Assembly (NCBI RefSeq): GCF_004564355.1
Contig: NZ_CP038266.1
Span: 1,488,001-1,552,000 of the forward strand
Length of the DNA stretch: 64,000 nucleotides
From: Microbacterium wangchenii
Lineage (GTDB): Bacteria; Actinomycetota; Actinomycetes; Actinomycetales; Microbacteriaceae
Direction: 5' to 3'
Part shown: piece after piece, positions 36,042 to 45,012 of the stretch
Layout: each line of letters begins with the position of its first letter
Numbering within the stretch: the stretch's first letter is position 1
The notes under the pieces: model-generated
What the model saw: only the letters and a program-made list of their open reading frames with translations
Told to the model about the DNA's origin: nothing
The model's database searches: none
Made by a program: the position numbers and the translations under genes

Positions 36042-36889
36042 ACGCTGCCGATCGACGGCGCGGAACTGGTGCGCAAGAGCAGCCAGTCGTCGAGGGCGGC
36101 GCGGAAGGCGACGGGCTGCTCCACCCAGGGATAGTGGCCGCAGTTCTCCAGCAACGTCAGATCCGCGCCGAGCGCATCGGCGTAGGCCCGCACTGGCTCG
36201 ACGCCGCTGAGGATGTCGGCGCGCCCGCCCAGGACGAACGTCGGCGGCAGGGGAGCGGCCCTGATGCGCGCGGCCGCATCACCCGGGATGTCGCGGAACC
36301 ATGCCGAGGCCGCCGCCCACGTCATCGCACCGACGGCGGCGTGCTGCCGCTCGGTCGGCGTCCACCGGGCGTACCCGGCGGCCGCTTCGGCGGCGACCGC
36401 TCGCTGGAACGCGGTCTCGTCCGTGGGTGCTTCGCCCTTCATCGACGCGAGCGCGCGGGCGATCTCGGGCTCGTTGCGCTCCGCGGCCAGCGCCTCGCCG
36501 TCGTGCGGCGCACCGGTCAGCCACGCGGCGGCGGGTGTCACGAGCGCCAGAGATCGGATCCTCCCCGGGTGCTGGGCAGCGCCCGCGAGGGCCAGTCGCG
36601 TGCCCGCGGAGTGGGCGATGACATCGACGGTCGGCGCCCGCAGGTGGTCGGCGACGCCGAGGAGGTCGGCGGCATCCGTCCACCACCCGCGTGAGAGCCC
36701 GCCGGTCGCTGGAGTGCCCCGCGGGTGCAGGATGACGAGCGTCCGCGTCTGGGCGAGGCCGGCGAGGTCGCCGAGGTACGCGGGGTCGCGGCATGGTCCG
36801 CCGGGCACCACGACGACCGGCACTGCCCCGGGAGAGCCGTGGATCTCGACGGCGAGGCGGGCGCCGTCGGCCGTGTCGATGAACCGCAC
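36038..36889 (-). CDS. Alpha/beta hydrolase
   Basis: This is an alpha/beta-fold hydrolase. PVVVVPGGPCRDPAYLGDL holds the oxyanion region. The nucleophile elbow is VIAHSAGTRLALAGA (Ser in HSAG). A late acidic residue in LGGRADILSG and the catalytic His in ENCGHYPWVEQP complete the triad. The HPRGTPATGG segment is like proline iminopeptidases, so a peptidase is possible. It has 283 residues. GTG 36889 has TACAGT (36896-36901) 6 bases upstream. Confidence 0.88.
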   Translation of the reverse strand: MRFIDTADGARLAVEIHGSPGAVPVVVVPGGPCRDPAYLGDLAGLAQTRTLVILHPRGTPATGGLSRGWWTDAADLLGVADHLRAPTVDVIAHSAGTRLALAGAAQHPGRIRSLALVTPAAAWLTGAPHDGEALAAERNEPEIARALASMKGEAPTDETAFQRAVAAEAAAGYARWTPTERQHAAVGAMTWAAASAWFRDIPGDAAARIRAAPLPPTFVLGGRADILSGVEPVRAYADALGADLTLLENCGHYPWVEQPVAFRAALDDWLLLRTSSAPSIGSV

Positions 36890-36913
36890 GGCATCACTGT
36901 AGGGGGCGCCGCG

Positions 36914-37708
36914 TCAGCAGGCGGGGCCGGAGGGGTTCTCCGCGCACGTCTTGTCGACGAGCGCCGTGCGCACCTCGAACACCTCCACCGGGTAGCCCGC
37001 GGTCGTGGAGGTGACGGGCCCGTTCACGGGGAACCACCGCCCCACCCCGAAGTCGACCTCCGCGGAGTACTCGATGGAGACCGCCACCTGGTAGACGCCG
37101 CGCTCGCCGTAGGCGTGGCTCGTGGCAGTGGGGGTGAACTGCGCCTGCCCGAGGTCGCCCCAGGATGCTCCGCCGGAGGTCGAGCGCGCGGTGGTGCCGT
37201 CGCCGTAGTCGAAGACGAACGCCGCGGGGGTGAAGCGCACCGTGACGGGGCGGCCGAACAGCGTGCCGCTGACCGACTGCGCCGACGCGGAGGCGACGAA
37301 GTTCACCGGCATGCCCACCACCCCGACCCCGTCGGGCTCTCCTTCCAGGGCCGGACCTCCCGGCGCGAAGCTCGCCACATCCCGTGCCGTCACCGCAGGG
37401 ATGCCGGGCAGCACTTCGCCTTCCACCGGTTCGCACACCGCGAAGCCGCCCCCGATGAGCGTGCAGCCCGGCGGCAGGGCCTCGGCATCCGAGGGCGACC
37501 CCGGACCGGTGGAATCCGATCCGCCCGAGCTCCCTCCGCCCTTCGGCGGGCGCTGCGGCGTGGTCGTCTCTCCGACGATGTCGATCTGGCTACCCGAGTT
37601 CGAGGTGCACGCATTCTGCCAACCGAATCCACTGCACCCCGTTGGTGCGTTGGTGGCGGCGGGTGCCAGCAGCGCCATGGTCAGCGTCGCAACCGTGATC
37701 AGCCGCAC
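36914..37708 (-). CDS. Secreted protein with PKD-like fold
   Basis: A signal peptide (MRLITVATLTMALLAPAATNA) is followed by a Cys-containing, Gly/Ser/Pro-rich segment (GGGSSGGSDSTGPGSPSD). A C-terminal PKD-like beta domain follows, with FDYGDGTTARST and HAYGERGVYQVAVSIEY. Cysteine pairs near residues 25-34 and in VDKTCAENPSGPAC may form disulfides. It has 264 residues. GTG 37708 overlaps the end of the upstream lipoprotein gene by ten bases, so the two are co-translated. Function unknown, probably cell-surface. Confidence 0.75.
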   Translation of the reverse strand: MRLITVATLTMALLAPAATNAPTGCSGFGWQNACTSNSGSQIDIVGETTTPQRPPKGGGSSGGSDSTGPGSPSDAEALPPGCTLIGGGFAVCEPVEGEVLPGIPAVTARDVASFAPGGPALEGEPDGVGVVGMPVNFVASASAQSVSGTLFGRPVTVRFTPAAFVFDYGDGTTARSTSGGASWGDLGQAQFTPTATSHAYGERGVYQVAVSIEYSAEVDFGVGRWFPVNGPVTSTTAGYPVEVFEVRTALVDKTCAENPSGPAC

Positions 37709-38214
37709 GTCGGTTCCCCATCACGCGGTACAAACCGGACTATGGACTCTGCGGCTGGACTTACCTCGACCGTCAAGGCTTGGATGTCGGGACGCTCCGC
37801 GCTCACCACGGACTGACCGGCTGAATCCGTCAGTGACACAGCGGACACATCCACACAAACGGCGACAGAAGCCAACTCCGGCGTGCGAACCGCCGGCTCA
37901 ACTAAGGTCACAACGCTTTCACCTGACACGGTCCAGCCGTCGGCGTGCATCTGGGCGAACGATTCGCGGGCCGAAGCGTTGGCGTCGCCGGTGGTGAGGG
38001 CGTAGACGGGCTCGAACGTGGTCGGGTCGCTCAGGTCGACCTGGTTGAGGGCATCGACGTAGGCGCGGTAGGTCTCTTCGGCGGCGGCGAAGGCCTGCTC
38101 GTCGGTGAGCGGCGTGGGGGTGGTCTCGCGCGGCTCGGGGGAGCCGACGCATCCGGTCGCCGCGGCGGCGGCCATCGCGAGGACGGCGAAGGCGCGGGCG
38201 ACTCGGGCGAGCAT
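37699..38214 (-). CDS. Putative lipoprotein
   Basis: The N-terminus MLARVARAFAVLAMAAAAATGC is a lipoprotein signal with the lipid-attachment Cys at residue 22. The mature part (about 150 residues) begins with a Pro/Thr linker. It continues with EQAFAAAEETYRAYVDALNQ and a later ADGWTVSGESVVTLVEP, which suggests an NTF2-like fold; this is weak. ATG 38214 has TAGCCT (38222-38227) 7 bases upstream. It forms a two-gene operon with the PKD-like protein. Confidence 0.75.
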   Translation of the reverse strand: MLARVARAFAVLAMAAAAATGCVGSPEPRETTPTPLTDEQAFAAAEETYRAYVDALNQVDLSDPTTFEPVYALTTGDANASARESFAQMHADGWTVSGESVVTLVEPAVRTPELASVAVCVDVSAVSLTDSAGQSVVSAERPDIQALTVEVSPAAESIVRFVPRDGEPTCG

Positions 38215-38318
38215 GGCACCCAGGCTAGGAGCGACACCCTCTCCACGCATCCGTTATCCACAACACGTGCGACATCGGGCGTAGCAGGGTGGAAACATGC
38301 AGGGGGCAGGATGGCGGC

Positions 38319-38909
38319 ATGACTCTCGCCACCGCTCTCTCCGCCACGCTTCCCGACTGGCTCGTCGCCGACCTGCCCGATCTGCCGGAGACGCTGCCCA
38401 CGCTGGAAGACCGCATGGATCTCGTCAACGCCCTCGCCGACCGCAACTGGCGTGCGGGCAACGGCGGTCCGTTCGCGGCGATCGTGGTGGAGGCCGAGTC
38501 GGGGCGACTCGTGTCGGCCGGCGTCAACGTCGTGCTGAGCTCGGGGCTCAGTTCGCAGCATGCCGAAGTCACGGCGATCGGCCTGGCCCAGACCGCGCTC
38601 GGGCGGTGGGACCTGGGGGCGTCCGGCGCCGACCTGCAGCTCGTGGTCAATTGGCGTCCGTGTGTCATGTGTTACGGCGCGACGATGTGGAGCGGCGTCC
38701 GCTCGCTCGTCGTGGCGGGTGAGGGTCCCGAGCTGGAAGCCCTCAGCGGGTTCGACGAGGGACCGGTCGTGGGTGACTGGATCGAGCAGTTCGAGGCCCG
38801 TGGCATCCGCGTCGTGACGGACGTCCGGCGGGATGAGGCCGTCCGAGTGTTCGCCGCGTACGGCGAGGCGGACGCGGTCGTCTACAACGCGCGCGGCTCC
38901 GTCGCCTGA
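38319..38909 (+). CDS. Nucleoside/nucleobase deaminase family protein
   Basis: This is a zinc-dependent deaminase of the cytidine/guanine deaminase superfamily. The zinc and catalytic residues are in SSQHAEVTAIGLAQ (HAE) and NWRPCVMCYGATMWSGV (PCxxC). GPFAAIVVEAESGRLVSAG forms the first strands. It has 196 residues from ATG 38319. An in-frame GTG at 38289 would add ten residues. It resembles guanine or tRNA-adenosine deaminases, but the substrate is not determined. Confidence 0.85.
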   Translation: MTLATALSATLPDWLVADLPDLPETLPTLEDRMDLVNALADRNWRAGNGGPFAAIVVEAESGRLVSAGVNVVLSSGLSSQHAEVTAIGLAQTALGRWDLGASGADLQLVVNWRPCVMCYGATMWSGVRSLVVAGEGPELEALSGFDEGPVVGDWIEQFEARGIRVVTDVRRDEAVRVFAAYGEADAVVYNARGSVA

Positions 38910-38930
38910 CCCGCCGCGCTCACCCTGCGC

Positions 38931-39839
38931 TCAGCCGGCAGGGCCCCAGTACACCAGCCGGTCGCCGGGCAGCTCCAAGACGAAGTAGCCGGTCGCCGAC
39001 ACGTCGGTCGCCACGTCGAACACCTCCGCGTAGCGCACGGTGTCACCCGCCGGCACCGGAGGGATGTCCCACGTCGACGGAAGACCGGTCAGCTCGGGCA
39101 GATGCTCGGAATCGGCACGCCCGCCATCGCCGGTGAGCAGCCACGAGTACAGCGAGTAGTCGTAGTCGCTCGCCGGATCCAGCACGTCGCCGCCGAGGTT
39201 GGTCAGTTCGACGGTCACCGCGAGGTACGCGCCGTTGGCCGGTTCCGTTTCGACCGCACCGGATGCGGCGGTGACGTCTTCTGGCGCGGTGACGGTCATC
39301 GCCCACACGTCCGAGCCGGAGTTCTCGTCCACGATCGTGATGGTCGTGCCGTACGCGAGCGGGTCGGCCCGAGAAGCTCCCGCTCCCTCCAGTCCCGGCA
39401 CACCCAGCTCCGGCTCGAGCGGCGGGTCCGCATTCCCCGGATCGTCGGGCACGAACGGCTCGTCGATGGCGGGCGGTGCGTCTCCCGCCTCCCACGGCCA
39501 GCTCGGCAAGCCCCATGGAATCACGAACGACCAGGCGGCGATCGCTGCCGACGCCCCGGCCAGCACGAGGGCGGTGATGGGCAGACCCCGCGGCACCGCG
39601 CGGCGGACGATCGCGACGACGGCCACGATCACGGCTGCCGGCAGCAATGGCACCAGCAGGAGCCGCCCGGCGACGGGAACCACCGCCGCCGCCAGGCATA
39701 CGGCACCCAGGACGAGAGCGGTGACGGCGAGCCCCGAAGGGCCCTGCGACGGAGTGGTGCGACGCGGGTCGGGGCCGTAGACGGGGGGAGCGCCGGGATA
39801 CGGCTGATGAAGAGCCGGCGGAACGCTGCGACCGGACAT
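38931..39839 (-). CDS. Membrane-anchored protein with DUF4352-like extracellular domain
   Basis: The cytoplasmic N-terminus is Pro-rich (about 45 residues). Three helices follow (VTALVLGAVCLAAAVVPVAG, LLLVPLLPAAVIVAVVAIV and LPITALVLAGASAAIAAWSF). An acidic linker leads to a C-terminal beta domain with AYLAVTVELTNLGGDVL and YWGPAG at the end. That pattern (extended strand, then AVTVxLTN) is typical of DUF4352-like immunoglobulin-fold domains. It has 302 residues. ATG 39839 has GAGAGGAG upstream. Function unknown. Confidence 0.78.
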   Translation of the reverse strand: MSGRSVPPALHQPYPGAPPVYGPDPRRTTPSQGPSGLAVTALVLGAVCLAAAVVPVAGRLLLVPLLPAAVIVAVVAIVRRAVPRGLPITALVLAGASAAIAAWSFVIPWGLPSWPWEAGDAPPAIDEPFVPDDPGNADPPLEPELGVPGLEGAGASRADPLAYGTTITIVDENSGSDVWAMTVTAPEDVTAASGAVETEPANGAYLAVTVELTNLGGDVLDPASDYDYSLYSWLLTGDGGRADSEHLPELTGLPSTWDIPPVPAGDTVRYAEVFDVATDVSATGYFVLELPGDRLVYWGPAG

Positions 39840-39949
39840 GGTGCTCCTCTCGCCGGTGGCCCCATGGTACGGATCCCGTCCCCCCTGCGGCGGTGGTGCG
39901 GCGAGGGTGTGGAAAGCCCGCTCCGCGCAGTGCGGATACAGTGGCGGGC

Positions 39950-40363
39950 ATGTCGTTCGGTGCCGCCTCCGCTGTGCGCGCGGACGACGGCGAGCCGTGC
40001 CCATGCGGAAGCGGTGCAGCGTTCGGCAGCTGCTGCGGGCCGCTCCTGGCCGGGGATCCCGCGCCGACCCCCGAGCGGCTCATGCGCTCGCGCTACACGG
40101 CGTTCCGGATGCGGGATGCGGGTCACCTCGAGCGAACGTGGCATCCGCGCACGCGTCCTCCCGACCCGGTGCAGCTCGATCCCGACGTGCAGTGGACGGG
40201 CCTGCAGATCGTGGACGCGTCGATCGCGGGAGACGAGGGCAGAGTCGAGTTCCGCGCCTCGTGGCGCAGCGGCACCTCGCGCGGGGTCCTGCACGAGCGC
40301 AGTCGGTTCGCCCGCCGCGGCGGACGCTGGCTGTACCTCGACGGCGACGTGGCCGCGGAATAG
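39950..40363 (+). CDS. YchJ-family (UPF0225) SEC-C motif protein
   Basis: This small protein begins with a SEC-C zinc-binding motif, PCPCGSGAAFGSCCGPLL. An NTF2-like YchJ domain follows, with RLMRSRYTAFRMRDAGHLERTWHP and a C-terminal RFARRGGRWLYLDGD. It has 137 residues. TACAGT (39937-39942) lies 7 bases before the ATG. Biochemical function is not established for the family. Confidence 0.88.
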   Translation: MSFGAASAVRADDGEPCPCGSGAAFGSCCGPLLAGDPAPTPERLMRSRYTAFRMRDAGHLERTWHPRTRPPDPVQLDPDVQWTGLQIVDASIAGDEGRVEFRASWRSGTSRGVLHERSRFARRGGRWLYLDGDVAAE

Positions 40364-40391
40364 CGCGGGTCGCCGGGTGGTTCTGGCGGGT

Positions 40392-41492
40392 ATGGACACC
40401 GACGCGCGCCGCGAGGTGGATGTCGCCGTGCTCGGGGCGGGGCAGGCGGGCCTTTCGGCCGCCTACCACCTGCGTCGTCGGGGGTTCTCGCCGGTGGCGC
40501 ACGGAGCGGATGGGGCCACCTTCGTGGTGCTCGACCGAGAGGACGCGCCCGGTGGCGCATGGCAGCACCGCTGGGCGTCGCTGCGCATGGCCACGGTCAA
40601 CGGCATCCACGAGCTGCCCGGTTTCCCGGTCCCACCGGCTGACCCGGACGCGCCGGCGCGGGAAGTGCTGCCGCCGTATTTCGCCGAGTACGAACGGCGC
40701 TTCGACCTGGACGTGCAGCGCCCCGTCGCCGTCCGCGCCGTGCGCGCGATGGACACCGACCCGCGCGGCAGGCTGCTCGTGGAGACGGACCGCGGCGCGT
40801 GGTCGGCTCGGTACATCGTCAACGCCACCGGCACGTGGACCCGGCCGTTCTGGCCGCACTACCCCGGCCAGGAGCTGTTCCGTGGACGCCAACTGCACAC
40901 CGCCGACTACGTCTCGGCCGACGAGTTCGCCGGTCAGCGCGTGATCGTGGTGGGAGCGGGGGTCTCGGGCGTGCAGCTGCTGGAGGAGATCTCCCGCGTC
41001 GCGACGACGTTGTGGATGACCCGGCGTGAACCCGAGTGGATCGAGGAGGACTTCGACATCCCCGCACGCGTGGCCGCGATCGCGGGTGTGGAGGAGCGGG
41101 TGCGTCAGGGCCTGCCTCCGGGCAGCGTCATCTCGGTCACCGGCATGCACTGGACGCCCTGGGCGGAGCGCGCGCGGGATCGCGGCGTGCTGCAGCGTCT
41201 GCCGATGTTCACCCGCATCGAGGAGGACGGCGTCCGCATGCCGGATGGATCGTTTCTCGCCGCCGACGTCATCCTGTGGGCCACCGGCTTCCGCCCGGCA
41301 CTGGATCACCTCGCCCCCTTGCGTCTGCGGACGCCGGAGGGCGGCTTCCGGGTGGCCGAGTCGCGTTCGCTCGATGACCCGCGGGTGTTCTTCATCGGTT
41401 ACGGGCCGTCGGCCTCGACGGTGGGAGCCAACCGCGCCGGCCGCACCGTGGCTGCGGCGATCGCCGCCGAGCCGGTTGCTGTCGACGCCTGA
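40392..41492 (+). CDS. Flavin-containing monooxygenase-like NAD(P)/FAD-dependent oxidoreductase
   Basis: This is a two-dinucleotide-binding flavoprotein. An N-terminal FAD site is VAVLGAGQAGLSAAYHLRRRG. The NADPH site is VIVVGAGVSGVQLLEEIS near residue 180. ILWATGFRPALDHLAPL is the ATG-type motif near residue 295. The FMO-type region FWPHYPGQELFRGRQLHTADY resembles the FxGxxxHxxxY/F fingerprint, with RQLHTADY. It has 366 residues. The physiological substrate is unknown; sulfur, amine or ketone oxygenation are all possible. Confidence 0.87.
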   Translation: MDTDARREVDVAVLGAGQAGLSAAYHLRRRGFSPVAHGADGATFVVLDREDAPGGAWQHRWASLRMATVNGIHELPGFPVPPADPDAPAREVLPPYFAEYERRFDLDVQRPVAVRAVRAMDTDPRGRLLVETDRGAWSARYIVNATGTWTRPFWPHYPGQELFRGRQLHTADYVSADEFAGQRVIVVGAGVSGVQLLEEISRVATTLWMTRREPEWIEEDFDIPARVAAIAGVEERVRQGLPPGSVISVTGMHWTPWAERARDRGVLQRLPMFTRIEEDGVRMPDGSFLAADVILWATGFRPALDHLAPLRLRTPEGGFRVAESRSLDDPRVFFIGYGPSASTVGANRAGRTVAAAIAAEPVAVDA

Positions 41493-41544
41493 GCACGGCG
41501 TCAAGCCCTCGTTTCGGCGCGGGTGCGGCCCCTAGCGTGGGGGC

Positions 41545-42189
41545 GTGACTGATTCCCGTGTTCTCATCCTCGGCGGCCATGGCAAGGTCGCCCTCCTCCT
41601 GGCGCCCCTGCTGGTGGCCCGCGGCGACGAGGTGACTGCCGTCATCCGCAATTCGGCGCACGCCGACGACGTGTCGGCCACCGGGGCCACCCCCCTCGTG
41701 CTCGACCTGGAGGCCGGTGCCGACCTCGGCGAGGCGTTCGAGGGGTACGACGCGATCGTGTGGGCGGCCGGTGCCGGCGGCGGAAGCCGCGAGCGCACGT
41801 ACGCCGTCGACCGCGATGCCGCGATCCGCTCGATGGATGCGGCGGAGGCCGCCCGCGTACGGCGGTACGTGATGGTCTCGTGGATCGGGTCATCGCCGGA
41901 CCACGGCGTGGATCCGGACAACCCGTTCTACGCCTACGCGGACGCGAAGCTGGCCGCCGACGACCACCTGCGTGCGAGCACGCTCAACTGGACCATCCTC
42001 GGGCCGGGGGCCCTGACCCTCGATCCGCCCACCGGCCGCATCGCCCTCGACCCCGAGGGTGACGGCGCCGTCCCGCGTGCCGACGTGGCCGCCGTGATCG
42101 CCGCCGCGCTCGCCGAGGACCACACCGTGGGCCGTTTCATCCGCTTCGGCTCCGGCGACACCCCGATCGCGGAGGCGCTCGCCCGCTGA
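41545..42189 (+). CDS. NAD(P)-binding atypical SDR protein
   Basis: This is a Rossmann-fold protein of the atypical SDR (SDR_a5/YwnB-like) group. The N-terminal VLILGGHGKVALLLAPLLVARG is the cofactor-binding loop. AIVWAAGAGGGS, VSWIGSSPDHG and WTILGPGALTLDPPTG follow. The classical YxxxK is loose (YAYADAKLAAD). It has 214 residues from GTG 41545, with TAGCGT (41533-41538) 6 bases upstream. It may act as an oxidoreductase or a redox sensor. Confidence 0.87.
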   Translation: MTDSRVLILGGHGKVALLLAPLLVARGDEVTAVIRNSAHADDVSATGATPLVLDLEAGADLGEAFEGYDAIVWAAGAGGGSRERTYAVDRDAAIRSMDAAEAARVRRYVMVSWIGSSPDHGVDPDNPFYAYADAKLAADDHLRASTLNWTILGPGALTLDPPTGRIALDPEGDGAVPRADVAAVIAAALAEDHTVGRFIRFGSGDTPIAEALAR

Positions 42190-42194
42190 GGGCC

Positions 42195-43229
42195 TCAGTC
42201 GCCGACGAGGTTCTCGTGGATGCGGTGCAGATCGACCAGCAGCGACCCCACGAGCACCCAGTGATCGGCCGAGGGCGCGGTCACCTGCAGCGGGCGCGTG
42301 AGCGCGGGCGGCTCGCCCGGATGAGGCTCGGACGGGCCGGCGACCGCGCCGGCGGACACCCGCAGGCGCACGTCATGAGCGGCGCGGCGCAGCTGCTCGG
42401 CGATGGCGCGCACCGACGGCTCGTCGACGATGCCGGGGTCGTAGCGGTCGACGACGGCACGGGTCATCCCGATCACCTGCGTGCTGATCGGGCCGAACAT
42501 GTCGAGTTCTTCCTGCGCGCGGGCGACGGCGGCGCGCACTTGACGCCCCCGCGGATTGAAGGTGAGCGAGTCGTTGGCATCGTCGATGGCCTTCTCGGCG
42601 GCGTCGCGCATGGGACGCAGCAACCGGGCGGTCAGCAGCAGCTCTTCCAGCTCCGCCCTCGTGCGGGGATGGGAGAGCGCGCCGGCCAGGCGGTCGAGGG
42701 CGTCGGCGATCTCGCTGCCGAGTCCGTCGCTCTTCTCGCGCGCGGGGCCGACAGCCACCGGCGGCACGACGGCGAGGTTCACCAGGAAGCCGATCACCGC
42801 GCCGATGAGGGTCTCCAGCACCCGGTCGACGGCGTATCCCGGCGTCGCGGTGCCCAGCGACAGCACCAGGAGCGCGCTGATGCCCACCTGGTTCGACGTT
42901 CCGGGGGTGAGCTTGAGGGCCCACGCCGCCAAGAGCGCGACGGCCGTGGCCAGCAGCGTCACCCACGGATGGGTGCCCAGCAGGATGCCGAGCACCGATG
43001 CGATGACGACGCCGGCGACCACGCCGATGCTGCGCTCGATGGCCTTCGTGAACGACTGGTTCAGACTCGGCTGCACCACCAGCAGCGCCGCGATGGCCGC
43101 GAACACCGGCGGCGGGCCCTGCACGAGCCAGGCGGCGACGATCCACGCCGCGACGACCGCGATGGCCGACTTCAGCACCTGCAGCAGCGGCCCGCGCCGG
43201 GGGGAGCGGAAGGTCGCGGGAATGCGCAT
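42195..43229 (-). CDS. FUSC/aromatic acid exporter family membrane protein
   Basis: This is an integral membrane protein of the FUSC (fusaric acid resistance-like) superfamily. The N-terminal half has about six helices, including LKSAIAVVAAWIVAAWLVQG and FAAIAALLVVQPSLNQSFTKAIER, the family signature. The C-terminal half is cytoplasmic and helical. It has 344 residues. A GACACT hexamer lies 6 bases before ATG 43229. An efflux role for aromatic compounds is inferred from the family. Confidence 0.87.
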   Translation of the reverse strand: MRIPATFRSPRRGPLLQVLKSAIAVVAAWIVAAWLVQGPPPVFAAIAALLVVQPSLNQSFTKAIERSIGVVAGVVIASVLGILLGTHPWVTLLATAVALLAAWALKLTPGTSNQVGISALLVLSLGTATPGYAVDRVLETLIGAVIGFLVNLAVVPPVAVGPAREKSDGLGSEIADALDRLAGALSHPRTRAELEELLLTARLLRPMRDAAEKAIDDANDSLTFNPRGRQVRAAVARAQEELDMFGPISTQVIGMTRAVVDRYDPGIVDEPSVRAIAEQLRRAAHDVRLRVSAGAVAGPSEPHPGEPPALTRPLQVTAPSADHWVLVGSLLVDLHRIHENLVGD

Positions 43230-43294
43230 GCACCGAGTGTCGCAGGGACACGGGACGGATGAGGCGGGGTTGCGCAGTGCGGGCCGCGCGCGCC

Positions 43295-44129
43295 TCAGCG
43301 GGCGGACAGCTGTGTGCCGATGACGCGCAGCAGGTCGAGCTTCTCGGCGTCGGGGGTACCCGGCGTGGCGGTGAAGACCAGGAGACGGTGGCCCGTCTCC
43401 GTGTCGAGCAGGGTCTGGCAGTCCAGCGTCAACTCCCCCACGTCGGGGTGCGCGAAGCGCTTGGTCATCGGATGCTTCTCGGTGACCTCATGGTCGGCCC
43501 ACACGGCGGCGAACTCCGGACTCAGCCGCTGCAGTTCCGCGACGATGGCGCCCGCACGTGAGCGGTCGCCGGTGCGGGCGTAGACGGCGCGCAGCTCGGC
43601 GACGAACGTGCGCCCCCGTGCGTCGTGGTCCGCTCGCGCGTACACATCCCGGGATTCCGGCTCGGTGAACCAGCGGTACACCACCACGCGCCGCAGTCCG
43701 TCGAGCTGCCGCGCGTCGCCGAGCAGCGCGCGGGCGGGCTCGGTCTGGACGAGGGTTTCGCCCAACTCCGTCACGACCTGCGCGGGTGTGTCGGTCAGGC
43801 GCTCGAGGATCCGCTGCATCCCCGGGGAGACGTGCAGATCTGCAGCGATCCGCTCGGGAGCGGCGTACCCGCCGAGCCGGAACAGGTGGTCGCGCTCGGC
43901 GCGGTCGAGGTGCAGCGCGCGGGCCAGTGCGGCGAGGATCTGCACGGATGGGCCGCGGCCCCCGCGCCTGTTCCAGTCGGTTGAGGTAGTCCGTCGACAT
44001 CCCCGCCAGTGCGGCGACCTCTTCCCGCCGCAGGCCGGGCGTGCGCCGTCGAGGACCGCGCGTCAACCCGACGTCTTCGGGCTGCAGCGCCTCGCAGCGC
44101 TTGCGCAGGAACTCGGCGAGCTGATGCAT
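43295..44129 (-). pseudogene. MmyB-like HTH transcriptional regulator, interrupted by a +1 frameshift
   Basis: Residues 1-60 from ATG 44129 encode an HTH domain: MHQLAEFLRKRCEALQPED, TPGLRREEVAALAGMSTDYL, NRLEQARGP. The frame is then lost, and the rest continues from about 43945 in another frame. That part is the MmyB-like ligand-binding domain (QILAALARALHLDRAERDHL, VVVYRWFTEPESRDVY, and HPDVGELTLDCQTL). One extra base within about 43946-43962, perhaps in the GGGGG run, explains the break. GGAGG precedes the ATG. It is divergent from an SDR gene, the arrangement known for this regulator family. A sequencing error is possible. Confidence 0.85.
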
Positions 44130-44163
44130 GCCCACATCCTCCTCGCGTGCGCGACGCTGAGCC

Positions 44164-44180
44164 AGGGATCGCCGGTCCCT
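44164..44180. promoter_or_regulatory. Small inverted repeat between the MmyB-like regulator and SDR genes
   Basis: AGGGA (44164-44168) and TCCCT (44176-44180) flank TCGCCGG. The site is centred in the 100-base divergent region and is a candidate operator for the adjacent regulator. Confidence 0.35.
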
Positions 44181-44229
44181 CGATGGCCGCGACCTGGATC
44201 GGCGGACGGATGCGGCGGAGCCTGAAGGC

Positions 44230-44991
44230 ATGACCGACGAACGCATCATCCTCATCACCGGCGGCTCCCGTGGGCTGGGCCGCGCCGCCGCGCTCGCCCT
44301 CGCCGACGGCGGCGACGACATCGTCCTCACCTACCTGAGCGACGCGGAGGCCGCAGCTGCCGTGGTCGCCGAGGTCCACGCGCGCGGGCGGCGGGCGGTG
44401 GCACTCCCGCTGGACACCACCGCCCCCGACACCTTCGCTGAGTTCGCGGAGCGGCTGCGCGACACCCTGGGCACCGTGTGGGCGCGCGACACCTTCGATG
44501 TGCTGGTGAACAACGCCGGCTACGGCGGCAGCGCGCCCCTCGGGGGCTTCGACCGCGACAGCATCGACCGCCTCGTCGCCGTGCATTTCACGGGCGTCGT
44601 GCTGCTCACCCAGCAGCTGTCACCCGCGCTGGCAGACGGCGGTCGCATCCTCAACGTGTCCAGCGGACTCACGCGCATGGCCGCCCCCGGCATGGCGGTG
44701 TATGCCGCGGTCAAGAGCGCGGTGGAGACCTTCACCGTGTACCTCGCGCGCGAACTCGGGCCCCGCCGCATCGCGGTCAACGTCATCGCACCGGGGGCGA
44801 CGGCCACCGACTTCGGCGGGGGAGCGGTGCGCGACGACGAGCAGTACCGTGCCGTGCTGCTGCCCATGATCGCGATGGGCCGCATCGGCGAGCCCGACGA
44901 CATCGGGGCGGCCGTCGCCGCTCTCCTCGATCGACGGATGGCGTGGGTCACCGGGCAGCGGATCGAGGCCTCCGGCGGCCAGCGCCTGTGA
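44230..44991 (+). CDS. Short-chain dehydrogenase/reductase
   Basis: This is a classical SDR oxidoreductase. The cofactor motif is ITGGSRGLGRAAALALAD (TGxxxGxG). NNAGYGG follows. The catalytic Ser is in LNVSSGLTRM and YxxxK in VYAAVKSAV. The C-terminus ends in GQRIEASGG. It has 253 residues. It faces the broken MmyB-like regulator across 100 bases. SDR genes are the usual neighbour and likely target of such regulators. Substrate unknown. Confidence 0.93.
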   Translation: MTDERIILITGGSRGLGRAAALALADGGDDIVLTYLSDAEAAAAVVAEVHARGRRAVALPLDTTAPDTFAEFAERLRDTLGTVWARDTFDVLVNNAGYGGSAPLGGFDRDSIDRLVAVHFTGVVLLTQQLSPALADGGRILNVSSGLTRMAAPGMAVYAAVKSAVETFTVYLARELGPRRIAVNVIAPGATATDFGGGAVRDDEQYRAVLLPMIAMGRIGEPDDIGAAVAALLDRRMAWVTGQRIEASGGQRL

Positions 44992-45012
44992 CAGCGGGCG
45001 TAGCGTGGAGGC

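Noticed and set aside
43488..44330. Upstream extension of the MmyB-like regulator beyond 44129
   Set aside because: The extra N-terminal residues are Arg/Ser-rich noise and overlap the divergent SDR start. GGAGG supports ATG 44129.
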